Made by a program: the position numbers and the translations under genes
Notes under the pieces: generated by a model
Seen by the model: only the letters and a program-made list of their open reading frames with translations
What the model was told of the DNA's origin: nothing
Database searches by the model: none
Source of the DNA: Niebla homalea
Taxonomy: Eukaryota; Ascomycota; Lecanoromycetes; Lecanorales; Ramalinaceae
NCBI GenBank assembly: GCA_019925105.1
Contig: JAHGAU010000020.1
Coordinates: 310,001 to 374,000 of the forward strand
Direction: 5' to 3'
Length of the DNA: 64,000 bases
Shown: one piece after another, positions 1 to 12,346 of the stretch
How the letters are laid out: the number at the start of each line of letters is the position of its first letter
Numbering within the stretch: the stretch's first letter is position 1

Positions 1-3000
1 AATTTCTTTTGCCTGGGACGCCCAGTGCAGCGCTGGCCATCCCCTACTTCCGCTAATGTTGACGTCAGCTCCATTCTGCAACAGCAGCATTACAGCATCC
101 TCATATCCATGCTGGGCCGCCAAAATCAATGCTGTGTACCCTCCAACATCCTTCGTATCGATGTCCGCTCCCATGTTCAGTAGCGCTTGCAATCTTAGTA
201 AATGCCTCTCCGAGACAGCCACACGTAGGCCCGTCAGTACAGTGCTCCCTTCCGCCTTCTTCTCTAGCTTTTCTCCAATGATAGCGACTCTTCTTTGATC
301 CCTTTGTTGGAAGGCGACCCAGTGTAAAATCGCTTCTCCGCCAACAGTCCTATTCAGTAACACTTCCACTGTGGCCTCATACTGTTTCAGACCTGCCACG
401 TGTAGGGGTGTCCATCCATCATTGTCCTTAATATTTGGGTCAGCCCCTTGCTCCAATAAAAATTGTAGCATAGCTTTACGCCCTCTGAATGCTGCTCCGT
501 GTAATTCTGTGCATCCGTCTTTGTCCTGTATATTGACATCGGCATTGTGATCGATGAGTAGGATTTGGGCGACTGATAATGGCCCATCCCGCGCCACCCA
601 AGAAAGTGCCGTCTGTCCGCAGTTATTCTTAGCGTTGACGTCCGCGCCCTTCGCCAGCAGAAGCTGCACAACGGTCTCGTGCTGGATCGCCCAGTGTAAT
701 GCAGTATTCTCGTACTTGTCCCTCGAGTTCAAGTCGCACCCATAGCGCAGAAGGACCCGGACGGTTGCCACATGGCCTCCGGGTGCAGCCCAATCTAGAG
801 CAGTACTTCCTAACCAGTCCTTCTCATTGACGTTGGCTCCGTCATCCAGCAGCATTCTCACCGTCTCTTCATACCCTTCTCCAGCCGCTAGATAGAGTGC
901 CTTGTACCTCCCATCGCTTTGGACATCGAGGCCTTCTGATAAAAGCAACCTCACAACTTCATTTTTCCCGCCAATGACTGCCCAATCTAGCGCAGTCCAT
1001 CCTTCGATGTCTCTTGTCATAGCACTAGCTCCTTCAGCGACAAGTAACTGAACAATACTCTTATGCCCGTTTTTCGCCGCCCAGTACAGCGCTGTTTCTC
1101 CATTATCATTTTCCATATTGACGATAGCATTATTTTGAAGCAGCAGCCGTACTGTTGATTCATGACCCCGTTTGGCAGCAACCTGTAGTGCTGTCTGTCC
1201 GTAACTGTCTGGACTGTTAACATCGATACCTTTTTGGAGAAGCAGGCCAGAAACCTCGTCTAATCCCCAGTAGGCTGCGACATGGAGAGGACCAAACTGC
1301 TTAGGGAAAATACTCTGCCAGTCGCTCGTCCGTTTCGGAGTCTGGTGCAGAATCTGAATAGAACATGATAGCTTTTGGTCGTCTCCCAAATATGTCAAAA
1401 CCAGGTCCATCAGACGTGGATTATCAACGACGTGATAACCCCAATTGCGAGCAGCGTAGTCGAGGAAGCAATGGACTCGCAAGCGATCATTCAACTCTCG
1501 TCGATCACTGCATGGTCCGCTGCCGAAGATGTTGAACGATAAATACGTGAGACAAACCCTTGCTAGGAGAGCTTGTACATCTGGTAAGAGTTTATCACGG
1601 TTTCCCTCGAAATACTGCTGTAGGGTGTAATGGACAAATCCAACCGTGTCACTATTCTGGTCGATTCTGATGAGGCCAGCGGTAGCACTGAGTATGATGG
1701 CAGTTGTTGGAAAGGCGTCCTCGTCTAAGTCCGTATCTCCATCCTCAACGGCCAAGGCATGATGTAATTCCTGCACCCGCAAGGTTCTTCTGGCACAAAA
1801 GATGAAAGAAAGCGCTTTCTTCGCCAGCTGACAATCCTCCTCTGACTGCTTAGCGATCCTCTCAATGTCGACTCCATAGCTGTCGTCGATTCCCTTTGGC
1901 ATTGCTTTCAGTGCGTTTCGAACCTTTTTGAGACTATTTTGATCACAAAGGCGGCGGATCTGGACGTCAGCAAATAAAAACCTAGACAGCATGAATGAGA
2001 CGCTATACGTGTGGCCTGGCCAGGGTCGGCTCTGTTTCGACTCACATGCCATCAGCCTTCTCCATTACGCCCCTTATGATTTCTTGCTCGAGCTCGGGTG
2101 CATCAGTAGAAAAGTCGCGCAATCTCTTGTTAGTGTGAATTTTGGAACGCAGATATCTCTCGACGTCGTACCGATTTGCCTGAATTTCGAGTCGGCATAC
2201 GCTGGGGAAGTAAGCCCGAATGTCAACGTGCAAACGAGTTGTGATAAATATACGGATGAGTGGTTCCAATTGCTTGATCGAAAGAAGAAATTGATCCATG
2301 TTCGTTTCAGGGCAGACGTCCTAGATAGCAAAATTACTACGCGAAATTCGAGAGATGGAATGGAATGTACAAGAGCATCGATACAAACAAATAGTGTGTC
2401 AAAAACGGGACGTATAGATTTAAGCAGTAAGATCCACTCGGCACTTGTTGGTTTCCTTCGCAGATGCGCATCACGGAATGCCGCTAACCCTGGAGGTAAG
2501 GGATTGGTCTGCTCAGCTACTTGTCGGATAATACTAGATAAGAGCTGGACGTCGGACATTGACTTATCGTCTTTGTAGTGGCAATAGACGTATGCAATTG
2601 CAGTGTTCTTGCCTTGAGTTGCTTCCTCGATATGGTTGATCACCAAAGATCTGGCGATATGTCAGCTTTCGACTGTCGGAACGGACCGTGATGGCTTGAG
2701 GCGTCCACTTGATTTAGGAGTTCTCACGTTAGAACGGTTTTCCCGGCGCCGGCTTGTTCAGAGTCAGCAAACTAACAGGACGCTAGAATTAGGAAAATCT
2801 CAAACTTACGGATCCCTGCGCACCAAAGCATTGAACTCTGATCGCCGGTAAACCATGCTTGGAACTCAGTAGTCATCAAGAACCACTGGCCAGTGCCAGG
2901 ATGACATTTACTGAATACATCTTCTTGCTTCTTGGCGAAGTTGAGCGATGATATCCAATCCAAAAGTTCGTCGCGATGGGTTTTGGCTTGTTGCCCTTGA

Positions 3001-4074
3001 ATTGTCTCAGATATGACAACGAAAGCGCCAATGAAAATATACTCACGCTCCGATTGGTCATCCATACGTCTCACACTAGCCATCAGAGCCTTGGTATCTG
3101 CCTCTATCCGTACCGTTGTCGTATCCGTCTTCACTGTATATGCCAAATTCGCTTTTAAGACCGCGTCTTTTCCTTCTTCCACCATTTTATGGAAGTGATC
3201 AAGAGCCGTGCGGAGTTCGCCGTCTTCACCACGAATCAGACTTTGAAAAGCTTTTCCTACGTCCGTTAACAATGGCTAGATATGATCGAGAGAGAAAACG
3301 ATTATCTAAGCACTGGAGACGAAGTCACGCTCAGGAAAGCTTCCCCACTCAGTTATTCAGAGTAAAGTAATCGGGCGGGAACACTGTAATGGTTTCTTGA
3401 AGATCAGAATACAGAGATCATGCTTACTAAATCGGCTCATCTTGCCATATTTTGCACATATACCGCAAAGGACTAATACAGATGTCAGGACTCGTGCGAG
3501 AGCCAACACCAGCTCTGGTATAGGCGGTATATGCCCCTCCAGAATCTTCAACCCTCCGAGCCACGATGCTAGATCTTCGAAAAGTCCAGCAATTCTATCA
3601 TAGTCGGCTGAAACCATGTTTGCGCTCTGAGCGTCGTCAGAAACAGATGCCGTGACAGGGTGGGTAACATACGCTGATGAGATAACGTACAGCAGTGAAG
3701 ATAGCGGTGCTAGGAGGGAAGGGCTTTGGTAATGCAGAGATAAGTCACTCAAATCAGCAAACGGCTAGAACCTCTATCCTTACCGATGAAACCGCTCCTG
3801 CAATCACACTACATATCCCGTCGATGGGAACTAAAGCCCTGCTCACGAGCTTCCTGAAATTGTCCGTCTTAGACCCAGGATGGCGATGACTTTTGAAAAT
3901 CTCCTCGCTCTCTCGTATATGTGTCAAGACATCATCGGCATTATTGGCTGAGTCTAGATCTTGGAAGTTGGTTTCAGTGTCCTTCTCATAACGACCTACC
4001 GCGATCTTCCAAATTGCGCTAAAATTACTACTCGCGCCCACTCCAGGCTCGGTCGTGTTGCCAGTAGTCGCCAT
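1..4074 (-). CDS. NLR-like STAND protein, Goodbye-NACHT-ankyrin (3' end outside window)
   Basis: Fungal NOD-like receptor of the kind linked to non-self recognition and regulated cell death; the role is inferred from architecture. Eight exons, read on minus: 4074-3784, 3723-3673, 3626-3428, 3256-2810, 2752-2728, 2650-2371, 2320-2046 and 1981-1. All junctions are GT/AG and phase-consistent; introns are 46-171 nt. The last exon is open to the edge, giving at least 1183 residues. Residues 1 to about 185 resemble the fungal Goodbye N-terminal domain. Walker A GAGKT is at about 331-335, Walker B-like VCIDAL at about 426-431 and the ITTR sensor motif at about 457-460. A winged-helix-like linker follows, then about a dozen ankyrin repeats from about residue 750. 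The ATG at 4074 was chosen because Goodbye similarity begins just after it. No stop or frameshift interrupts the model; the apparent frame break near 2321-2370 is explained by a 50-nt intron. Confidence 0.88.
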
Positions 4075-4258
4075 GTTGGTAGAGTTAAGAATGGCAAACT
4101 GAGTAACGACCCCTAGAAATCTTTTATTGAGTGAGAGCCGTCGCGCACCTGCTGCAATACGTTTTGGGGCTGTGAGGCATATCCGCGGGGAATGCTCAAG
4201 CTCTAATCTAGTCTCGACTGGGGGCGTACGCTCCCAGTCGAGATTAAAGCCACATTTA
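4075..4258. promoter_or_regulatory. 5' flank of the NLR gene, squeezed against a TIR transposon
   Basis: Only 184 bp separate the NLR start codon from the TA target dinucleotide (4257-4258) of the adjacent mariner-like element. Base composition is ordinary, not RIP-like. No convincing TATA box was seen. The one clear structure is the palindrome at 4213-4242. Promoter function is inferred from position only. Confidence 0.4.
4213..4242. repeat. 30-bp near-perfect palindrome upstream of the NLR gene
   Basis: Two 13-bp arms, CTCGACTGGGGGC and GCTCCCAGTCGAG, surround a GTAC centre, with a single G:T-type mismatch. It lies 139-168 bp upstream of the NLR ATG and outside the neighbouring transposon. 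It could be a binding site for a dimeric regulator, a cruciform-prone site or a relic of another insertion; nothing here decides between these. Confidence 0.6.
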
Positions 4259-5007
4259 GCATGTTTGAGAAGCTTGCAAATGCTTGGCAAAAAAAAAAAA
4301 CGCACCTCTCCCGGGCTTTTATTAGGAACCACCATACAAATTTATTGAAGCATTACGCAACGTTTACTACTATATACGTTACTTAATTATCGCATTAATA
4401 AGTAGACTTATAGTGTTTTTAATTTAACGGTTATATATTAATAATTTTCTGGATAAATATAGCTATAATATACCGTAAGATCGACTTTTTTATTAAGTAT
4501 AATATTCGTTTCCTATTTCATAATTATTAAAAGTTAATTACCGTTATTAATAAGATATATATTTATTAAATTACGGCCTATGAATAAGAAAAACGTATAT
4601 AGAAATATAGGTAGGTAAAGTTATTTAAATAATCTTTTAAAAGTTTATAATTAAAGCTTTACCTTATTACCCTAATAATATTACTTGAATATTAACGGCG
4701 TTATTTTTTTACTTATTAATTTAAGCTTTATTAATAATTAAAAAAAACTTAGGATATAAAGCTATTATAATTAAAACTATTAATAATATTAAAAGAATAA
4801 GGGTTAAGTTAGAAAAAGGGCTAATATATCGGGCTTTAAAGTAAATTCTTACGGACTATATAATAAGTAAATATAAGTAATTACCTTATTTATTAATTTA
4901 TTTTTATTAATAAATTACTTTTTAAAGCTTAAAGTTATTAGCGATTAATAATATACGGGCCTATTAATAAGCCCGTCCGTTATTACGTAGATATTAACTG
5001 AAAGGAA

Positions 5008-5310
5008 ACGTGGTCGATTTTATTGGCGTATACGATTAACGGATACCTATTATATACGTTTATTAAAAAGGGTTATTATAATAATAACGAGCTTTATTAA
5101 TGGCTTATAAATAAGCTTTTACCTTAATATAACGTTTACTTTACCGTAAAGAATATTATTTATATGGATAACGTTAATATCTATATTTCCCCTTAAATTA
5201 AAGAGGTTATTAAAGTTAAAAACTATATTATTAAATATTTATTACCGTATTTACTTAATTATAACCCGATTAAGCTTACTTTTAATATATTAAAAACTTA
5301 AATAAAACGT
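5008..5310 (+). pseudogene. Mariner-type (DDE_3-like) transposase remnant
   Basis: One frame can be followed from 5008 to 5310 without a length change. It begins TWSILLAYTINGY, reaches MDNVNIY at about 5164-5184 (family form MDNASIH, carrying the second catalytic Asp) and then LPYLLNYNPIKL at about 5242-5277 (family form LPPYSPDYNPIEL). The codon for the Trp expected in LKTWIKR is TAA, and two earlier codons are stops, as G-to-A RIP on this strand predicts. The N-terminal part upstream and the extreme C-terminus are too degraded to delimit. It cannot encode an active enzyme. Confidence 0.75.
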
Positions 5311-5539
5311 TATTTTTAAGAATTACGGTTATACTTTAAGTAAGACTTTAATAGTTTCCTTAAGTTTATAATAAAAAATAATGGATATAATTATTTTATT
5401 ACTTAATATTTTTATTATAATACTATAAGCTACCGATTTAAAGGTAATTATAAAGCTTTATTATATAAATTATAATAATATAAAGATAAGGTATTTAAGC
5501 TTAATAAGGAAAGTATATTATAATAAATATATACCTTTA

Positions 5540-7685
5540 TTCTTTATTTTATATTTTATACTTTATATTTCCGGTTTTAAAATTTATTTATAGTTTTATC
5601 TTAAGCTTCTTAATTTTATTTATAATATTTTATATTAACCATCCGTATTTAAGGCTTATAAACGTTTCTTTAATAAGGTTTAAATTTAAATATATTATTA
5701 TAAAAACATTTTATTAATTTATCCGGTATATTTACTTATAAGTTAAGTTTATAAATATTTAATTAACGATTAAATATATCTTTAAGCTTATTAAAGCTTT
5801 AGAAATACGTATTATATTTCCGTTTTATATTTAAGTAAGTTTATTATCTTTTTAACCTTTAAGTACTATTGCTTTTTTATTATTAAAAAGCCTTTTATAT
5901 AAGTTTTTCTTTAGATCGTTTAATTAAAAAGCTAAATCTTTTAAATTTAACCATAAAGATTTAAGTAATAATTATTAAAAACTTATTTAAAGATCGGGAT
6001 TAAACGGAAGCCCTTTAAGTAATAAACTGAATAATAAATGGATTTTAAGGTTAAAGAAGTAATAATAATATAAACTTTAAAGGTATTATAAACGGTTAAA
6101 TCTATTATATTAACCGTTAAGTATATTATATATTATTTATGTTTATTTATATCGATTAAGCCTTTATATAGTTATTTATAAGTTTATTTTATTATTCTTC
6201 TCGCTGTAAATAAGCTTACTTACGCCTCTCTTCTTAAATAAGCTTTTTAACTTTTCGTTTTTCTTATTTAACTTCTCGTTATTCTTTAATTAAAAAGTAC
6301 TTTAAAGTAATATTAATAAGGTTACGTTTTATTATAAGTTTTATAATATTATTAAATAATATTAAATTAATAGTATTATTAATATTATTATTACGGACGT
6401 TATTTATTTATAAATCGAATATTATCTAGGTAATTAGGAAGTATTTACCCTTAAAAAGGATATTCATAAGAATATAGTAGTTATTACCGTAATTCCGGCA
6501 AGTATTATTATGGCATTTTTAATGATTATTTAGCCTTTTAATAAAGTTATTAATAGCTTTATTAATATTTTAAGTTATAATTACTTACTCCTTTTATTAA
6601 ACGGTCCTTATCTATCTTCGGAATGGAGTAAAAAGCCTTAATAATATTAATAAAACGATTATAAATTAAATAAATTTATTCGTTTCCGGAAGGGTATTAA
6701 TATTAATATATATTATTAACTTATAACCGGGATTACTTCATTATAGCTTATTTAAGATTAACTTTATATTATTAAAGAACTCCTTATATATAAAGCCCTC
6801 TATTATAGCCCCTTTATTATTTACGTTGGCTTTATAATTCTTAATAATAATATAAATACTCTAAAATTACGGATAAAGATACTTTATAATGATAATATCG
6901 GAAACGGTTTTATTTAATATATTTATATTAAAAGACGACGGTTTATATTACGGTTTATTATTAATTAAGTTAACGTCCTTCTTTAAATTTACGGACTACA
7001 TACTTCCTTTTTTTATTCTTACGACGATTAATACATAAAAAAGATAATTAGCCTTAATAACTTGTAAATAAGCTTAATTTTCTTTATTTTTTCGTTATAT
7101 ATTATAGTCTACTTTTTTATTTAATTTATCCGGAGCAGGTTATTTTATAAATAAATATTTATTCCGGCGTAAAGCTTTATTTATCTTGGCCCTTTAATAA
7201 GTTAAATCGGGCTTTTAAGTCCTATGGATAAATGAACGGTAATAACGATTTAAAAGCTAAAAGAAGTATTTTATTACTTAAATCCCTTTTCTCCCCGGTA
7301 TCCTAAGCCCTATATCCTTACTTTTTTAATAACGTATTACCGTTAATTTACGCTTATATACCGTACGATTATTAATTTTATCTTTAAAACGGATCCTCCG
7401 TTAAGGACTTTAAAATAAAGACCCTTAAAGGGTTAACGCTTTAACGTTAAGGTTACCCTTAAAGTTAATACGGCGGCGATAAAGACGTTTTAAGGTAATA
7501 ATACCGCCGGCAGGCTGGTTACTATAAAGGGACGGCGGTAAAAAGGATAAAGGATAAAACTGTCCGGATCGTATTTAATGTCGAATAAGCATAATAAACG
7601 TTTTAATTAAAAATACCAAGAATTTCAAGATTAAGATTATACGATTTAAAAGCTTTAAAAGGTAATATTGACTTAAAATAAACGT
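5540..7685. other. AT-rich interior of the mariner-like element, no readable gene
   Basis: About 2.1 kb of RIP-like sequence between the dead transposase and the right TIR. No frame stays open for a useful length and no motif was recognised. The length suggests a second ORF or an older nested insertion, but no paired repeats were found to show one. Confidence 0.5.
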
Positions 7686-7795
7686 TATATAAAGCTTCAA
7701 TATATTTATATAATGGTAACTAATAAAAGTCCGGGAGAGGTGCGTTTTTTTTTTGCCAAGCATTTGCAAGCTTCTCAAACATGCTAAATACCTCT

Positions 7796-8070
7796 TGATG
7801 CACGGGGGTATTCCGCGGTTGTCTTGGCAGCCTCTGCATTAAAGACCCTGTCGCATAAAGGCCTATTAAACGGCCTTTTGTTAACGGTATTACAGGTGCA
7901 TCGGTGCATAAGGTACGGTAAGTATACGGTCATTAAACGGCCTTAAGATAGATATAAATACGATCGTTATTATGATATAATTAGAAAAATATAATAATAA
8001 ACTTAATATAAGTAATTTAACTTATTTATTCTTCCTTTATACTTTATATTTATTTATATATATTATATTA
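7796..8070 (+). repeat. 5' LTR of the 7.8-19.2 kb retrotransposon
   Basis: The outer half (to about 7960) keeps normal GC content, with blocks such as TATTCCGCGGTTG. The inner half from about 7975 is almost pure A/T where the 3' LTR still has C. This is one side of the reciprocal RIP pattern. Confidence 0.8.
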
Positions 8071-9734
8071 AGTTTTAAGCTTAATTAATAAAATAATTAA
8101 TTATAAAATATTATTTAAGTAATAATTCAAGTAATATTTATAATATTTATATAATTATTTAAGATTATAAGATAATTATAACTTTAACTTTTAATACCTT
8201 AATGAATAATTATAACTATAAGGATGCCAAAAAAGGTAATTGAACGTAATAATATTTATTTTATTAAACGTAATATATACTTTATACTTCCGGTAATAAT
8301 AATATTTAAGATTAAAAAAACGACATTATTATTACTTAAAATACTTACCGTAAGAATTATAAAGTTACCTTTAAATATATTAAAGGAATCCTTTATGAAG
8401 CCAGCTTTAGATAAGCTTTTAAAGCGCAATAATAATAACTTTTATAAGTAAAGTTAAATTATAAAACGTTTTTTAAGAAATCGTCCATTATAAGGTATTA
8501 TAAATAACCTAATTTTATACCCTTAAGTCCCGTTTTAAATTAGAATTTGAACTATATATATTGACTTTATTACCGGTATACTTATATATAACGTAATAAC
8601 GATATAAAGATTATATATTTTAATGAATAAGAATATTATACCGTTTTAAATCTATTTAACGTAAAATAAAATCTATCTTATAAAAAGTAAAAAAGGTTAA
8701 TCCCTTTATTGATAAAGATTCTTACTATAAAGGCTTAAAAGGATAGCGAAATAAATAAAGTTACTATATTTATAAAAAGAATAAATAAATAATTAAATTA
8801 AATTAATAAGCCGTTATTTTAAACGATATTTATTTAAGCCTTATAATTATAAGTTTAATTTTAAGAAATAGTTAAGTTTAATCTTATGATATATCGGCTT
8901 AAAAACGGTAAGGATATATTTAATAATAAAAAAGTCGTTTAAAGACTTAAGGTAATTAAAATTAATATAATTTTATAAAACGGATTTAAAATTAATATAA
9001 TTATAAAACAGATCGTTAATACCGTAATAATAAAAGTAAATAAAAAGGATAATATTGAACCCTACTACGTAATAAAATATTATAATTGTTAAAAGATAAA
9101 TTATACAAGTAAGGACTATAATAAAGAAAACGTAAAAATAAACGGTAAAAACGGTAAAGAAATTAATAAGGATAAAATTAGAAAAAGAAAAAACCCTAAA
9201 AAATAAAAGGTTTAATTTAAATCTAAACAAATTAAGAAATGTATAATTAAAAATAATAACGAATTAAGCTTTATTATTATTAATAAAAAGGAGAATAATA
9301 TTAAAGAGTTAATATTTGTATTTATTAATAATAATAATAATTTTATTATTTTCTTAATAAAAAACGAAACAGCCTTAATAAGCCTTTAAAAAACTATTAA
9401 AACGGTAAAAATCTATATAACTTAATTTTCTATAAGCTTAATAATAATACCGTTATAATAAATTTAAGTTATCCCTGTCTTTATAATAATAATAACGAAA
9501 TAAAAAATATTATTATAATAAACGGTATGAATAAGAAACAGACTTATTTACTTAAAAATAATCTATATAATTAAATAATAATTTTGAATTTATATTTATA
9601 CTAAGAATTTAATTAGGCTATTTCGGTATTCTATAACTGCTCTTATTTCTAAGTTTACCGGGTATTTTAAAACCTGATTCCAGGGAAAATCAGTATATAC
9701 CCTGCCTTTTTCAGTAGTTTAACGAATATACTTT

Positions 9735-11148
9735 TGTTATGTGGAAGGCTTATTGCCAAGAGATTTGCGGGCACTAACGCTTAATAAGGTATAGCGGGCT
9801 TGGTGCTTGGCATGCGCACCTGTATATCTCACTCTCATTACCCTTAGATAGATTATTATTCATATATTTATTACCCACTTTTACAGTATATTTACTTATC
9901 ACCAACAGGTATATAATAAATGGTAATAATAGGATAAGTTCTTTTACTTAACAATTAATACAAAGTTTACGATTACCTCTATATATCCTATTTTCTTATA
10001 GATAGCGTAAATATAAGTCCGTTTATATTACTTAATCCCTTATTATTAAAACTATTTATTTAAATACTTAAATTAATAATGTTATTATTATTATAAGCTT
10101 TATCCTCGCCACTATTTTACTCCTTAGCTTTTAAATCGACTCTTTTATTATTTGAAACTTTACTTTTCTTATTAAAACTTTACCTTATTATATACGACCT
10201 TTATATAAAATTTATACCTCTTAAATCTCTTATTAAACCCTTACCCTCCTTTAAAGTATTATTATTAAGGGTTCTTCCCACCATAATATTTAAAGACCTT
10301 TACCGTAAATTTATATTATTATTATTATTACTATTACCTTTACTTAATAAGAGCCTTAAGTTATTATAATCGTAAAACTATAAAGGTTTCTTACCTTTAA
10401 GTTAGATATTTAGTTATATTATATACCTCTTTTATTACTTTTACACTTTACCATAATAAAAGCAGGCTTTAAATATATACCCGTAGTAAATTTACCGGAT
10501 TAAGTAACGTATATTATTTATAAGGTTACGTTATAAAAATAAGTTACCACCGATAAAATCCGCTTTTATTATAAGTTAACTTATATTTATTACCGGCTTA
10601 ATTAAGCCGTATTAAAGGTTAAAACGTAGTGCTTAAATTATAGTTATTAAGAACTTAGGATATTTACCCGGTTAAACTATGGATATCACGGATTTAAGCG
10701 ATTCAGCTTACTTATTAAATACTTAAATCTACGATAATTTTCCGGGTGAAATCGCGATAACTACTTAGCTTACGGTTTTTCGGTTTTTCGACTTTGCTAT
10801 TACCACACCCTCTTAATGCGTTACTACCACGTATTATTTCTACTTCTTTACCCTCCTCGGCGCTGGAAATATTTATTCTTTAACCCCGGGGCCGCTTTTA
10901 TTTATGAAGTTATCGACCTCGCCGTCGTTACGTAAGCGTAGCATTTTTCCTTTTTTAATGTATTTATTATATATAAGGCTTATTACCAAGAGATTTACGG
11001 GTATTAACGCTTAATAAGGTATAGCGGGCTTGGTGCTCAGCATACGCACCTATATATCTCACTTTTATTACCCTTAGATAGATCATTATTCATATACTTA
11101 CCACCCACTTTTACAGTGCATTTACTTATCACCAACTGGTGCATAACA
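9735..11148 (+). mobile_element. Nested short non-autonomous LTR element 1 (1.4 kb)
   Basis: The LTRs are 9735-9918 and 10965-11148 (184 bp each), from TGTTATG to CATAACA, with exact target duplication ACTTT at 9730-9734 and 11149-11153. The interior is only about 1.05 kb and too short for gag-pol, so this is a TRIM/LARD-type derivative that needs enzymes in trans. The 3' part of the interior (about 10640-10964) is homologous to the same part of element 2 (about 13950-14263) and is less AT-rich than the rest. Plus orientation is taken from that shared layout. Confidence 0.85.
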
Positions 11149-12346
11149 ACTTTTTACGCTCTTTTACCGATTAATTACCTTTATTATCATAACCGTTTTT
11201 ATAACCAGTTTGCCCCCTTTTCTATCCGGTCCTTTATTTACCGTATCTGCTCTTCCAGATCTTATTATTAGCCATCGACCTTTCACCCCCTATCGTACCC
11301 AGCCAGGCCCGCGGCCTGCGTAAAGATGCTCCTTTCTGGATTCTGCATAGGGTAATTAAATAAAAAAATAAAAAAGATAACTTTTTTTAAAATAATAAAA
11401 GTTCGAACCCTATAAATCCGTAAATACCGGTAACGATAATTATATTTTAATAATAATAAAAGGTAACTTTTTAAATAAAATAAGTTCAAATATACAGTTT
11501 AAGGATAAAAAAACCCTTTAAATAATAAAATCCGGTATTATAAAATATATATATATAAGAAGAAATATATTTTAAAAGTAAGAGAAAATATTATAAGGGT
11601 AATAATAAAGGATAAAATCTTTTTAAATTTATTTAAATGTAATAATATAATAATCCAAAAAAACGGTTAAGATTATATTATTTAAAATATATTATAAGTT
11701 CTTTACTTAAGATTTAACCTTTTATTTATTTTAACTTTAAAAAATAAAGGTATGAATATTAGTTTTAATTAATATAAAGTAAGGATTATATAAAAAAATT
11801 TAATTTATTATAATAAAGTATTAATATAAATAGCTTTATTTATTTATATATATCCCGAAAAATATTACGTTAATAAATAATAGAAAAGATTTAAATTCTA
11901 TATTTTATAAATTATAAAATAGGAAACATAAAATAAAAGGTAAAATTAAACGTAATAATAATACAATTACTTAAAAATATAAGAAAAATAATACCTAATA
12001 AACTTTTTATAATTTTTTATAACCGTTAAAGCTATTTAAACATAATTGAGCTATATACTATATATAAAACGGTATTAAAAATATTAAACATATTAATTTT
12101 AAAAAACCTTTTTTATAATATATATAAAAATAATAAATCTATAAAAAATATATATAAATACTATTATATAAAAAAGATAAAGTTTTAGTTTTATTTCTTT
12201 TAAAACGTTTAAAGCTTTTATAATATTAAAGTATTAATCCTTGACAGAATATTTTTTAAGTATTATTTATCCGTTTTTAACGAGGTTATGTGGTAATTAA
12301 GTTTTACTTTATTAACAATAAAAGTTAAGGTAATTAATTAAGTTTT

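Larger units (their letters stand above)
4259..7784 (+). mobile_element. Tc1/mariner-like DNA transposon with about 90-bp TIRs, RIP-degraded
   Basis: The left end (from GCATGTTTGAGAAGCTTGCA at 4259, on past an A-tract and CGCACCTCTCCCGGG) recurs as its reverse complement at about 7690-7784. The element is bounded by TA on both sides (4257-4258 and 7785-7786), the target duplication typical of Tc1/mariner. The outermost bases are GC-balanced and the interior is extremely AT-rich. A dead mariner-type transposase lies in the left third. At about 3.5 kb it is longer than simple fungal mariner elements (about 2 kb). Confidence 0.85.

Noticed and set aside
387..1223. Small minus- and plus-strand frames inside the ankyrin region
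   Set aside because: They are other frames of the continuous NLR terminal exon, which is open from 1981 to 1.
2321..2370. Frameshift disrupting the NLR NACHT domain
   Set aside because: A 50-nt GT/AG intron joins IDAL to DVC in frame and restores the expected spacing to ITTR, so no disruption is needed.
1991..2578. 195-codon plus-strand frame
   Set aside because: It lies antisense to NLR exons and introns; the minus strand gives domain-consistent splicing and motifs.
8224..11489. Short frames in AT-rich DNA (8224-8451, 8973-9230, 11283-11489)
   Set aside because: They lie inside RIP-degraded retroelements, are low-complexity in Lys/Ile/Leu/Asn/Phe and do not match a usable domain; 8224-8451 may be a gag relic but cannot be supported as a gene.
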